Shown here: positions 53,571 through 62,399 of the stretch, piece by piece
Layout: the number at the start of each line of letters is the position of its first letter
Numbering within the stretch: the stretch's first letter is position 1
Assembly (NCBI RefSeq): GCF_000379185.1
Contig: NZ_KB900735.1
Span: forward strand, 211-64,210
Reading direction: 5' to 3'
Length of the DNA: 64,000 bases
DNA from: Capnocytophaga cynodegmi DSM 19736
GTDB lineage: Bacteria > Bacteroidota > Bacteroidia > Flavobacteriales > Flavobacteriaceae
Notes under the pieces: model-generated
What the model saw: only the letters and a program-made list of their open reading frames with translations
Database searches by the model: none
Told to the model about the DNA's origin: nothing
Translations under genes and position numbers: made by a program

Positions 53571-55142
53571 ATGAAAGGTAAGCTAAGTACAATAGTTATT
53601 GTTTTGATGAGTATTTCTTTGTTAGGAATTATCATCATTCAGGGGTATTGGATTAAGTCTGCCATTGATGATAGGGAGGAAGCCTTTATGCATTCTGTCC
53701 AGCAAGTGTTGAATTCTGTGATTAACGATTTGGAGCAGACCGAGATAAGCAAATATGTTGCTCAAATTGTTGATTTAAAGGAGAAAGATACTACATTAGT
53801 CTTGAAAGAATCTTCCCTCAGGGAGTTTATGTATGTTCAAGAAAATAAAAATACAAAGGAAACGTTCATTTACAAACATGGTGTTTTAGAAGAGGATTAT
53901 AGTTTGCCAACCAGTTCAGGAATAGCAGATTCGCTGTCAATCAAAAATTATATTAGTAGGCAATCAGAGCAACGAATTAGTTTTGGAAAGAACATAGACA
54001 ATAAAGTTACTCCAAGCGTAGAAACTTACGAAAAGTTTAGTCGTTTGCCAGAAATAGAACGGTTAATGATACAGGAATCTTTCAAGAATATTATTGAAAA
54101 ATTACCTATTATTGACAGAGTTTCTCATCAGCAGATTAGCTATCTTGTCAATAGAGAAATGAAAAATCGGGGGTTGGATATTGATTTTGAATTTGCAATA
54201 TATAATCGGAACATATTAACGAATATTCGTTCGAAGTATTTTGACCCTAATGAGATGAATGAATATCGAGCTCCTTTATTTACGGATAGTTCTGGGGATT
54301 TAATGTATGAATTGGCTTTGATATTTCCGCAACGTGAGCGGTTTGTGTTTTCATCAGTAATCGGAATAGCTTCATTATCAGTTGTTTTTATGATTATTAT
54401 TATAGGTGTTTTCACAATTACTCTAAACCAAATGGTTACCCACAGGCGGATATCTCAAATTAAAACGGATTTCATCAATAATATCACGCACGAATTTAAA
54501 ACACCAATTGCAACTACAAGTTTAGTTCTTGATGCAATCAAAAATCCGATGACAATCAGTAATCCTGATAAAATTTTAACGTATGTTAATATGTTAAAAG
54601 ATGAAAATAAGAGAATGCATTCACAAGTGGAAAATATTTTACAAATTTCTCGACTTGAAAAAAGGGAACTAAATATTGAAAAAGAACCTTTAGATGTCCA
54701 TATATTGATAGAAATGGCTATCGGACACGTGCAAATGATGTTGAATGAAAGAAATGGGGTAATTCGCACACATTTGATGGCAGAAAACGCTGATATATCG
54801 GCAAATGAGTCACATTTCACAAATGTTCTGATAAATGTAATTGAAAATGCAATAAAATATTCGCCTGAAGCTCCTGAAATTGATATCTATACGGAAAATA
54901 TCAAGAATAACAAAATTCTCATTCGGGTAAAAGACCAAGGGCAAGGAATGAGCAAACAGGCTGTGCGACAGGTTTTTCATAAATTCTATCGTGAACATAC
55001 GGGTGATTTACACAACGTTAAAGGACACGGACTAGGACTTGCCTACGTAAAAAGCATAGTGGAAGACCATAACGGAACAATATATGTAGAAAGCGAAAAA
55101 GGGAAAGGAAGTACTTTCTTTATACAGCTTTCTGTTATTTAA
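53571..55142 (+). CDS. Sensor histidine kinase (RprX-like)
   Basis: 523 residues. Two membrane segments (about 7-27 and 263-286) bracket a periplasmic sensor region; HisKA with phospho-acceptor His307 in NITHEFKTP; HATPase_c with N-box NVIENAIKYS (about 424-433), G1 box D-Q-G-Q-G-M and G2 box KGHGLGLAYV (about 484-493). Followed by an OmpR-family regulator after 85 bases. The pair resembles RprX/RprY of Bacteroides, of unknown signal. A TAGTTTTG box at 53559-53566 lies only 4 bases before the ATG, which could mean a leaderless transcript or a start further upstream for transcription. Confidence 0.92.
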   Translation: MKGKLSTIVIVLMSISLLGIIIIQGYWIKSAIDDREEAFMHSVQQVLNSVINDLEQTEISKYVAQIVDLKEKDTTLVLKESSLREFMYVQENKNTKETFIYKHGVLEEDYSLPTSSGIADSLSIKNYISRQSEQRISFGKNIDNKVTPSVETYEKFSRLPEIERLMIQESFKNIIEKLPIIDRVSHQQISYLVNREMKNRGLDIDFEFAIYNRNILTNIRSKYFDPNEMNEYRAPLFTDSSGDLMYELALIFPQRERFVFSSVIGIASLSVVFMIIIIGVFTITLNQMVTHRRISQIKTDFINNITHEFKTPIATTSLVLDAIKNPMTISNPDKILTYVNMLKDENKRMHSQVENILQISRLEKRELNIEKEPLDVHILIEMAIGHVQMMLNERNGVIRTHLMAENADISANESHFTNVLINVIENAIKYSPEAPEIDIYTENIKNNKILIRVKDQGQGMSKQAVRQVFHKFYREHTGDLHNVKGHGLGLAYVKSIVEDHNGTIYVESEKGKGSTFFIQLSVI

Positions 55143-55227
55143 AAATGTAAATACTAAACTATAAATATTACTAACTTTACTACTGGCTTCTTGAAAAATA
55201 GAGCGTAACTTTAAAAAAATAAATAAA

Positions 55228-55986
55228 ATGATGAGTGTAAGTGAAAATTCGTATGATATGAAAACAACAACAACTAACAAAAAAATTCTTTTGGTTGAAG
55301 ACGACCCCAACTTTGGAACCGTTCTGAGAGATTATTTGGTAATGAGTGGTTTTGATGTCGCTCTTGCCAAAAATGGAATGGAAGGTTTTGACAGATTCAG
55401 AAAAGAGCCCTTCGATCTTTGCATACTTGACGTTATGATGCCTTATAAAGACGGATTTACGTTAGCAAAAGAAATTCGTGAGAAAAATGAAAAGATACCA
55501 ATCATTTTCCTAACTGCACGAACAATGCGTGAAGATGTGTTAAAAGGATATAAAGTAGGAGCTGATGATTATCTGAACAAGCCGTTTGACTCTGAAATTC
55601 TTTTGATGAAAATTAGGTCAATGTTACAAAGAAAATCTATTGAAACAGTGGCTGATAGCAAAAAATTTGAGTTTGAAATTGGTGAGTTTTTCTTGAATTC
55701 AAAATTGAGATTTTTGAAGTACAAAGATGAAGAACCTGTAAAACTTTCTCCTAAAGAAAATGAATTACTTCGTTTGTTGGCTTTGCACGAAAATGACTTG
55801 ATGCCTAGAGAGTTAGCTTTGTCTAAAATATGGAAAGATGACAATTACTTTACTTCACGAAGTATGGATGTTTACATTGCTAAATTAAGAAAGTATCTTA
55901 AAAAAGATGAAAAAGTTGAAATTCTTAACATACACGGAGAAGGTTTCCGATTGACTACCAATAGGGAGGAAGATAGTTTTGTTTAG
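55228..55986 (+). CDS. OmpR-family response regulator (RprY-like)
   Basis: 252 residues from 55228; an ATG ten codons later (55258, MKTTTTNKK) fits the family start better and is an equal candidate. Receiver domain with acidic pocket E-D-D near 19-21, phospho-acceptor Asp68 in CILDVMMP, Thr in F-L-T-A-R near 95, Lys in LNKPF near 117. The C-terminal winged helix (about 150-245) is OmpR/PhoB type (KLSPKENELLRLLALHENDLMPRELAL). Cognate partner of the kinase at 53571. Targets unknown. Confidence 0.93.
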   Translation: MMSVSENSYDMKTTTTNKKILLVEDDPNFGTVLRDYLVMSGFDVALAKNGMEGFDRFRKEPFDLCILDVMMPYKDGFTLAKEIREKNEKIPIIFLTARTMREDVLKGYKVGADDYLNKPFDSEILLMKIRSMLQRKSIETVADSKKFEFEIGEFFLNSKLRFLKYKDEEPVKLSPKENELLRLLALHENDLMPRELALSKIWKDDNYFTSRSMDVYIAKLRKYLKKDEKVEILNIHGEGFRLTTNREEDSFV

Positions 55987-56020
55987 AAGGAATTACATTT
56001 TTTATAATATTAATTTTTAA

Positions 56021-56044
56021 GGCTACTTTTCTGAGTAGCCTTTT
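56021..56044 (+). terminator. Terminator after the response regulator, abutting the transporter start
   Basis: GGCTACT (56021-56027) / AGTAGCC (56034-56040), 7-base stem, 6-base loop, TTTT. It ends only 7 bases before the ATG at 56052. Confidence 0.7.
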
Positions 56045-56051
56045 CTAATTT

Positions 56052-56930
56052 ATGAAGTTAAAATTAAAAGGATATATACTTGCATTTATATCTGCAGCAA
56101 CCTACGGAATGATTCCGTTATTTATGATACCCATTAAGAAAAGTGATTTTTCTTTGGACGGAGCATTGCTTTATCGTTTTCTGATAGCAAGTGTTTTCAT
56201 TTTAGGATATTTGTTGTATACTAAGGAGAGTTTAAAAATTACTCTAAGAGAATTATGCACATTTGCCTTTTTGGGACTTTTGTATGCTCTTTCATCTGAA
56301 TTTTTATTTGCTGCTTACGATTATTTGAGTCCAGGAATAGCTTCTACCATCTTTTTTATGTATCCTGTAATTGTTGCGGTTATTTTAGGAACTTTCTTTA
56401 AAGGGAAAATTTCATTACCAACGATTCTTTCTTTATTAATAGTTATTGTGGGGATATTTATCCTAAGTGTTAAAAATATTTCTTCTTTTTCAATTGACTA
56501 TTTTGGTTTGTTTGTAGCATTTATGGGAGCATTTGTTTATGGAGTGTATATGGTAGTGGTCAATGAAACGCACCTTTCTGCTTCAGGAATTAAGATTGCG
56601 TTTTATTCAATGCTTTTTTCAAGTGTTTATTTTTTGGTAAAATCATTAATTTTGGAATCTAAAATTCCTATTCCAGAGGTAACAATGTTCTTTCATTTTA
56701 CAATTTTCTCATTGATTACAACAGTGTTATCTCTTACAACCTTGATTTACGCTATCCGTTACATAGGGTCTACACCAACGGCAATTATGGGAGCGATTGA
56801 ACCTGTTATTGCTGTGGGAATTAGTGTTGGATTATTTGCAGAAGAACTTACAGTAACATTAATAGTTGGTGTGGTGCTGATTATCATAGGAGTATTAATA
56901 GACATTGTTTTTGGACAAAAAGATAAATAA
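56052..56930 (+). CDS. EamA/DMT-superfamily transporter
   Basis: 292 residues with ten hydrophobic membrane segments in two EamA repeats of five (about 5-140 and 150-287), the drug/metabolite transporter arrangement. Typical points: SAATYGMIPLF near 14-24, S-E-F-L-F-A-A-Y-D-Y-L near 85-95, G-A-I-E-P-V-I-A-V in the last repeat. It probably exports a small metabolite; substrate not readable. A hairpin with T-run lies directly before the start, so the ribosome-binding region overlaps the terminator. Confidence 0.85.
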   Translation: MKLKLKGYILAFISAATYGMIPLFMIPIKKSDFSLDGALLYRFLIASVFILGYLLYTKESLKITLRELCTFAFLGLLYALSSEFLFAAYDYLSPGIASTIFFMYPVIVAVILGTFFKGKISLPTILSLLIVIVGIFILSVKNISSFSIDYFGLFVAFMGAFVYGVYMVVVNETHLSASGIKIAFYSMLFSSVYFLVKSLILESKIPIPEVTMFFHFTIFSLITTVLSLTTLIYAIRYIGSTPTAIMGAIEPVIAVGISVGLFAEELTVTLIVGVVLIIIGVLIDIVFGQKDK

Positions 56931-56933
56931 TAT

Positions 56934-56968
56934 AAAAGCAGGACTATCATAAATAATCCTGCTTTTTT
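56934..56968. terminator. Bidirectional terminator between convergent transporter and small membrane gene
   Basis: AAAAGCAGGA (56934-56943) / TCCTGCTTTTTT (56957-56968), 10-base stem with a 13-base loop. Confidence 0.85.
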
Positions 56969-56987
56969 ATCTAAAAGAAATACTATT

Positions 56988-57275
56988 CTATGTGAATTGT
57001 AAAACTAATATGACTAATGCCAAAACAAACGAAGCCATTAGTACTCCTTTTGCCCTTTCATCACGTCCTAAACGTAGGAAAAGGAAAAATGAGAGTAAGT
57101 CAAGAATGCCTCCCAGACCAATCAGAGAACCCAAATATCCTTTTTGATAAGCATCTTGCAGGGTAGTTTCAATGCCATATTTTGAAAAAATAAGAATGTA
57201 CGACAAAATCCCTAACCCATTGGCAATAAGCCCAACGAGAAAGCCGATGAGAATTTCTTTCTGATGAAACTTCAT
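56988..57275 (-). CDS. Small hypothetical membrane protein
   Basis: 95 residues with three hydrophobic segments (about 8-30, 48-67 and 78-93). A short basic/charged loop (R-L-G-R-D-E-R-A-K-G) lies between the second and third helix. I recognise no named family. It starts 29 bases after the nrdB stop on the same strand and is probably cotranscribed with nrdB. Confidence 0.65.
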   Translation of the reverse strand: MKFHQKEILIGFLVGLIANGLGILSYILIFSKYGIETTLQDAYQKGYLGSLIGLGGILDLLSFFLFLRLGRDERAKGVLMASFVLALVILVLQFT

Positions 57276-57304
57276 AAAAAGATTAATTTTTTAAATTTAT
57301 TTGT

Positions 57305-58264
57305 TTAGAATAAATCGTGTTCGCTGATGCTTTTATCGTGTTTTGTATAAGCGGTTGGTCTTTTGGCAAAGAAGTCGTCTAATTCATTGCTAAATACTTC
57401 TTCTTCAAACCATAACATAGGTTTTGCCTGTTCATTTGTTATACCAAAGGGTTTGCCTAAGCCTAATTGTGTTAGTGAATCATCAAGGCGATAACGCATA
57501 TAGTTTGCTAAATCCTCTTTGGTGAAAAAATCAATTTCTCCTTCTTCAAAAATCCAATCTAACATTTTGTCTTCCAGAGCGATATAATTTCGAATGAAGT
57601 CAGTTGCTTCTTCTTTAGCTCTTTTTTTCATTTCTGGGTTTTCTTCGAATATTTTTCTCAAAATGTATATACCTGCATTAGCGTGTAGTTGCTCATCAAC
57701 AGAAGTCCAAGCGATGATGTTTGCAACATTCTTCATATATCCCTTGAAACGTGTAAAAGATAAAATAGTTGCAAATTGGCTAAAAAGAGAAGCATTTTCG
57801 ATAATTAGCGTAAAAAACAAGATGCGTTCCATAGCGTTTTCCTTATTTTTCGCTAAATACTCTTTCAAAACATTATTTCTTTCCTTGAAAATAGGTACTT
57901 CGAGTAAATTTTCAAATTCGTTGTTGTATCCAAGTACTTCTAAAAGACGCGAATACGCCTCACTATGACGAAATTCACACTCGGCAAATGTGGCACCCAA
58001 GCCGTTGAATTCAGGTTTTGGAAAAAGGTCGTAAAGGTCGCCCCAGAAAGTTTTTACAGAAACTTCCACTTGAGCAATACCAAGTAAAGCACGTTTGACA
58101 GCTTCTTTTTCAATGATGGAAAGGTTAGACTTAAAGTCCTGAATATCTGCTGTAAATTCAACTTCTGAATGCACCCAAAATGACCTGTGCATTGCATCTA
58201 CAAAATCCATAACTTCCGGATATTCAAAAGGTTTGTAGCTTTCACGTTTCTCAAAAATTCCCAT
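57305..58264 (-). CDS. nrdB: Ribonucleoside-diphosphate reductase, beta subunit
   Basis: 319 residues from the ATG at 58264 (MGIFEKRESYKPFEYPE); an upstream ATG at 58312 would add 16 Lys-rich residues not typical of the family. R2 subunit carrying the metal cofactor for deoxyribonucleotide synthesis. Metal-ligand pattern: Glu in QVEVSVK, ExxH in ECEFRH, Glu in IIENASLF and ExxH in VDEQLH, all present. The Tyr of RHSEAY follows the ExxH ligand. The usual partner nrdA is not next to it: a small membrane gene follows instead. Confidence 0.93.
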   Translation of the reverse strand: MGIFEKRESYKPFEYPEVMDFVDAMHRSFWVHSEVEFTADIQDFKSNLSIIEKEAVKRALLGIAQVEVSVKTFWGDLYDLFPKPEFNGLGATFAECEFRHSEAYSRLLEVLGYNNEFENLLEVPIFKERNNVLKEYLAKNKENAMERILFFTLIIENASLFSQFATILSFTRFKGYMKNVANIIAWTSVDEQLHANAGIYILRKIFEENPEMKKRAKEEATDFIRNYIALEDKMLDWIFEEGEIDFFTKEDLANYMRYRLDDSLTQLGLGKPFGITNEQAKPMLWFEEEVFSNELDDFFAKRPTAYTKHDKSISEHDLF

Positions 58265-58474
58265 AGTACATTTCTTTATTTTCTTGGCGAAGATACGAAG
58301 AAATTTTTCCAAAAAACAAATTAGAAAAGAAACAAAATAAAAATGAAATGCCTAACCACAACATTATTAGGGCAAATGACCGATGTTAAAGTTTTGTTAT
58401 TTTTGTAAACAAAATTTTGAGAATACAAAAACGAAAATAATTGAGGTTAGTTTCTTCATTTTAATATTTAAGTT

Positions 58475-58482
58475 TATTTTTG
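58475..58482 (+). promoter_or_regulatory. -7 box for the TRIC-type channel gene
   Basis: TATTTTTG fits TAnnTTTG, 20 bases before the ATG at 58503; TTTC at the -33 distance is a weak match. Confidence 0.4.
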
Positions 58483-58502
58483 CCTTTCAATTTTAGTAAA
58501 AG

Positions 58503-59114
58503 ATGGATTTATTCTATATAGTTGATTTAGCTGGAGTTTTTGTATTTGCCATTTCAGGAGCATTGGCAGCACGTGAAAAAAAGTTGGATTTGTTTGGAGT
58601 GTTCATCATCGCTTTTGTTACAGGGCTTGGAGGAGGAACGCTTCGTGATGTAATGATGGGAAGGACGCCTGTTTTTTGGATGCAAGCACCGATTTATGTA
58701 GGAATGATTTTTGGAGGGACTTTTTTTGCCATTATTTTTCGAAAAAAAATGCATTATTTACGCAAATCTCTCTTGCTTTTTGACACTATTGGAATAGCGT
58801 TTTTCTCAATTATAGGAACTGAGATAGCTCTTTCTTTTTCGTACGATTTACATCCAATTATCGTGATTTCGATAGCAGCGATGAGTGCTTGTTTTGGGGG
58901 AGTTATTCGAGATATATTATGTAATGAAATCCCGATAATTTTTCATAAGGAGATTTATGCTACTCCTTGTGTTTCAGGAAGTTTGGTTTATTTAGGATTG
59001 AGGGAAATTAATCTTTTTGATGATTATATTTCCTCGTTTATTGCGATTGCTTTCATAATTGCTTTTAGGTTATTTGCTATCAAACGTTCGTTGGAACTTC
59101 CGAAGATAAATTAG
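58503..59114 (+). CDS. TRIC-type cation channel family protein (UPF0126)
   Basis: 203 residues, seven hydrophobic segments in two repeats. The conserved Gly-rich hinge appears twice: G-L-G-G-G-T-L-R-D near 39-47 and C-F-G-G-V-I-R-D near 127-134. Prokaryotic members (YadS-like) form trimeric channels for monovalent cations and are related to the sarcoplasmic reticulum TRIC channels. Substrate and regulation here are not known. Single gene. Confidence 0.88.
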   Translation: MDLFYIVDLAGVFVFAISGALAAREKKLDLFGVFIIAFVTGLGGGTLRDVMMGRTPVFWMQAPIYVGMIFGGTFFAIIFRKKMHYLRKSLLLFDTIGIAFFSIIGTEIALSFSYDLHPIIVISIAAMSACFGGVIRDILCNEIPIIFHKEIYATPCVSGSLVYLGLREINLFDDYISSFIAIAFIIAFRLFAIKRSLELPKIN

Positions 59115-59424
59115 ATAAATTAATTCTTAAGTTGAGAATTCATATTTCTTTTTCAATATCTAAATATGTCCATTTTTTATTCAAAGTTTGTTAATTTTTT
59201 AAAGCATAATTTTAACTAAAATAAGATTTTTTATTATAATTAAATGATGTTTGTTTTCTAAAATATTATAAAAATACTTATCAATTAACTCAAATAATGT
59301 ATCTTTGCATCCGAAGTTTCTCTATGTTTTCGACTAACTCATTAAGAAAAAGGAAACTTTGTACTTATTAAACAACAGAATCTAAAATTGTAATAATTTG
59401 CACATAAATACTAACTTACTAATT
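59115..59424. other. Spacer before the metalloprotease gene
   Basis: 310 bases, AT-rich, no supported gene. It carries the -7 box TATCTTTG at 59300-59307, giving a leader of about 110 bases to the protease ATG at 59425. No terminator hairpin for the preceding gene was found. Confidence 0.5.
59300..59307 (+). promoter_or_regulatory. -7 box for the metalloprotease gene
   Basis: TATCTTTG matches TAnnTTTG; no clear -33 TTTG. About 110 bases upstream of the start codon. Confidence 0.45.
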
Positions 59425-62310
59425 ATGAGATACAAAATCATTATTTTATTATTTATGTTTTTTCTGCAAGGCGTTTCTGCACAGGAAAACATCAACACAC
59501 AACTAAAAGTCAATGATATAGTAAGCCTTTTTTCTGCCAGTTCATTGCAGTGGGCTATTCCTGTTTCATCTTCCGAAAAAGTCAATTTGCAATGGTACGA
59601 ACGTAAAACCTCGTTTGCCGAGAAGGAAGGTATTCGCACTTTTGTAGGATATGAAGGAGACTTGTTTGTGGCAACTTTATCTATTTCAAAAGATGGAAAT
59701 AATATATCAGGGGACTTCACTTGGAAAGAAAATGAATGGAAAATAACAACTACTAACGATGGATATCTTTCCACTTATAAGGAACATTCCGAAGGGGAAT
59801 GCGGAGGTTGCCACAACGGCCATTGTGGTACGCATAGCGATAAAAAACCCCTTCGAGGCCGCTTAACTGCCAGACCAGAAAAAATTATTCGTAAAATCTC
59901 TACAGACAATGTGCTACGTGTATTTCGTTTAGCTGTGTTGGTAGACAAACATTATTATAACAGATATTATGGAAGCAAGGATGCTGTAAAAAGTTTTTGG
60001 AGTAGGTTAGAAACCAAACTCAATGAACACTATACAAGAGAGATTGGTATTAAATTTCAAATAGTTGATAGAGATGAATTGATTATTAGTGATAGTAAAG
60101 AGGCTATTTTTGATGGAAAACGTTCAGCTGCTATTATAGATGGGGCTTCTGCTAAAATAGATGAACTTATTGGTAATGAAAGTTACGATGCCGGAATTGT
60201 AATTGCAAGAAATAGTGATACTAGTATAGGTGGGTTAGCCACCGCAGGTTCCATCAGGTCATCCAAATCAAAAGCTCGGGCAATGGCTAATAACGATATG
60301 CATATCATTACTCACGAACTCGGACATTTGTTTGGTTCAGTACATACTTTTTCAACAGGTGGGAGTTCGTCGTATATGACCGAACCTGGTAAAGGTCAGT
60401 CTATTATGAGCTACGGGCATCCTGTTGACTTTTTTTCGTTACCAAGCATCTATTACATTCGTAAAAAAATATTGGAAATTCAACATAAAGTTGCTGAAAT
60501 ACAAACGACTAATCAAGCTCCTATCATTAACACTTCAAAACTTAAAGAAGAATATATACTTCCGAAAGAGACTTTTTTTCAGTTTACAGTTGATGCAACC
60601 GACCCTGATAATGACCCCCTTTTGTATGCGTTTCATCAAGCAGATATAAATCTATCGAATGCTGAATTTGAATCTGAAAAATCTACCAATAAAAATATAA
60701 AAGCATTTTATAATCATTGGCAAATAGGAAATTTTGTTAAAAAACAATATAACTTTAGCTCTGGAAAAGCATATACGTTTTGGTTAGGGGTAAATGATAC
60801 TAAAAATACTTTTGATGAAAGACTCAATCATTCTACTCGCTATGATATGTACGAAACAAAAGTCAAATTTGTAGAAGGGAAGCCTTTTAAAATAACGAAT
60901 TTTCAGAGCAAAAAGTACAAAACAGGTGAAAAAGTAAACCTTACTTGGCAGGTTGACGATTTATTAAAAGATTACAAAGTACGTGTTTTACTCTCTGATG
61001 ATTTTGGGCAAACTTTTAAGCATATCTTAGTTCCTGAAACAGAAAATGACGGAAATTGTGATATTATAATGCCTGATACCTCAATAGGAAGAAAAGTTCA
61101 TTATGAAGCAAATGGAGTTCCAATATTTCATTCTGGTTTGGGACTTATCAAAATTGAAGTCCTCGATCATATCGCTTTTGCCTTAACGGACAACGATATT
61201 GCTACAGGAAAGGGAGGTTTTGAGATAGAAGCCTCGGCGATAACTTTTACTAAAACGCCTACAAAATATCTTAAAGTATCTGATGAAAATAATATTCCCA
61301 ATGAACCAATAGAAGCTGTATCAACTTGTACAGCTAATGGTAGTTCACCATTGACACTTAAAAAAGAGGAAGTAAAAAATGAAAATTTTGTTACCAGAAC
61401 TTGGATAGCTACGGATGATTGTGGTAATACATCAAGTTTTGTTCAACATATCGAAATTGAAAAGACTACCACGCCACCTCCACCACCAGCTGATTTGGTG
61501 TTTACAAAAACTCCTACGGCTTTTCTTTCGGTTTCTTGTGATGCTATTCCAAATGCGGATAATTCGCAGTTTGAAACCAGCGGTTGTAACTCGGTAATTA
61601 TAACACATCAAGATACCAGAAAAGGAGACAACTGCAATTATACAATAGAAAGAGTTTACACCGCAACAGGTTGTAGCCAAAGTCTTATTTTTACGCAAAC
61701 TATTTCTGTAAGAGATGATAAAGCTCCTACATTTAATGAATCTTTACCTGCAGATGTTTCTGTGGAAGAAAACAATATTCCAACACAAGAAACGTTAACT
61801 GCTACGGACAATTGTTCTGCTAATATTGAAGTTATCAAATCAAAAGAAGAAAGACAGGAAGGAGAAAATAAAGTAATCATTTATAAATGGGAGGCTTCCG
61901 ATGAATGTGGAAATAAAGTTTTTCACGAACAGAAAGTTACCATTAAAAAATCTTCAAAACCTACACCTCCTACGGGTGGAGTACAACCACCTACAGGAAT
62001 AGAACCAACGAAAGAGATGATTGTTTACAATGGTGTTTCTACCGAATCTGGTTCGGAGAATTACTTGAAGTTTGAACCTATCGAAAATTATAAAAATCTT
62101 CAAATTGAGATTTTTAACGAATTAGGTCAGAAAGTATATGAATCGAAAAACTATCAAAAAAATGGCGAAGTTTTCCGAGGATATGCCAACGTGAAAGGCG
62201 TTTTCCGAAAAGGTAAGCGTCTTCCTACAGGAACGTATTTCTATATACTTAAATATCAAGACATTACAGGAAAATCAAATACAAAACAAGGCTATTTGTT
62301 TGTAAGATAA
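59425..62310 (+). CDS. Secreted reprolysin-like metzincin with type B T9SS domain
   Basis: 961 residues from the ATG at 59425; a TTG ten codons upstream is less likely. Signal peptide MRYKIIILLFMFFLQGVSAQ. A cysteine/histidine motif CGGCHNGHC is at 126-134. The catalytic domain has the zinc motif H297-E-L-G-H301-L-F-G304-S-V-H307 and Met-turn Met328 (SIMSYG). C-terminal part holds Ig/HYR-like repeats (about 610-860) and an ~80-residue C-terminal domain with LPTGTYFYILKYQD..KQGYLFVR, the gliding-type (type B) T9SS signal. Likely secreted or surface-attached protease acting on host or environmental proteins. Followed by a close paralogue. Confidence 0.9.
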   Translation: MRYKIIILLFMFFLQGVSAQENINTQLKVNDIVSLFSASSLQWAIPVSSSEKVNLQWYERKTSFAEKEGIRTFVGYEGDLFVATLSISKDGNNISGDFTWKENEWKITTTNDGYLSTYKEHSEGECGGCHNGHCGTHSDKKPLRGRLTARPEKIIRKISTDNVLRVFRLAVLVDKHYYNRYYGSKDAVKSFWSRLETKLNEHYTREIGIKFQIVDRDELIISDSKEAIFDGKRSAAIIDGASAKIDELIGNESYDAGIVIARNSDTSIGGLATAGSIRSSKSKARAMANNDMHIITHELGHLFGSVHTFSTGGSSSYMTEPGKGQSIMSYGHPVDFFSLPSIYYIRKKILEIQHKVAEIQTTNQAPIINTSKLKEEYILPKETFFQFTVDATDPDNDPLLYAFHQADINLSNAEFESEKSTNKNIKAFYNHWQIGNFVKKQYNFSSGKAYTFWLGVNDTKNTFDERLNHSTRYDMYETKVKFVEGKPFKITNFQSKKYKTGEKVNLTWQVDDLLKDYKVRVLLSDDFGQTFKHILVPETENDGNCDIIMPDTSIGRKVHYEANGVPIFHSGLGLIKIEVLDHIAFALTDNDIATGKGGFEIEASAITFTKTPTKYLKVSDENNIPNEPIEAVSTCTANGSSPLTLKKEEVKNENFVTRTWIATDDCGNTSSFVQHIEIEKTTTPPPPPADLVFTKTPTAFLSVSCDAIPNADNSQFETSGCNSVIITHQDTRKGDNCNYTIERVYTATGCSQSLIFTQTISVRDDKAPTFNESLPADVSVEENNIPTQETLTATDNCSANIEVIKSKEERQEGENKVIIYKWEASDECGNKVFHEQKVTIKKSSKPTPPTGGVQPPTGIEPTKEMIVYNGVSTESGSENYLKFEPIENYKNLQIEIFNELGQKVYESKNYQKNGEVFRGYANVKGVFRKGKRLPTGTYFYILKYQDITGKSNTKQGYLFVR

Positions 62311-62315
62311 TTATT

Positions 62316-62357
62316 AAAATTCCCTTTGCAAAGTTTTACGAAGGGAGTTTTGTTTTT
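62316..62357 (+). terminator. Terminator between the two metalloprotease genes
   Basis: AAAATTCCCTT (62316-62326) / AAGGGAGTTTT (62341-62351), one mismatch, then GTTTTTTT. Confidence 0.75.
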
Positions 62358-62399
62358 TTACCAAAAATCGAAAAATCTCATACTAAACAATATTACTCG

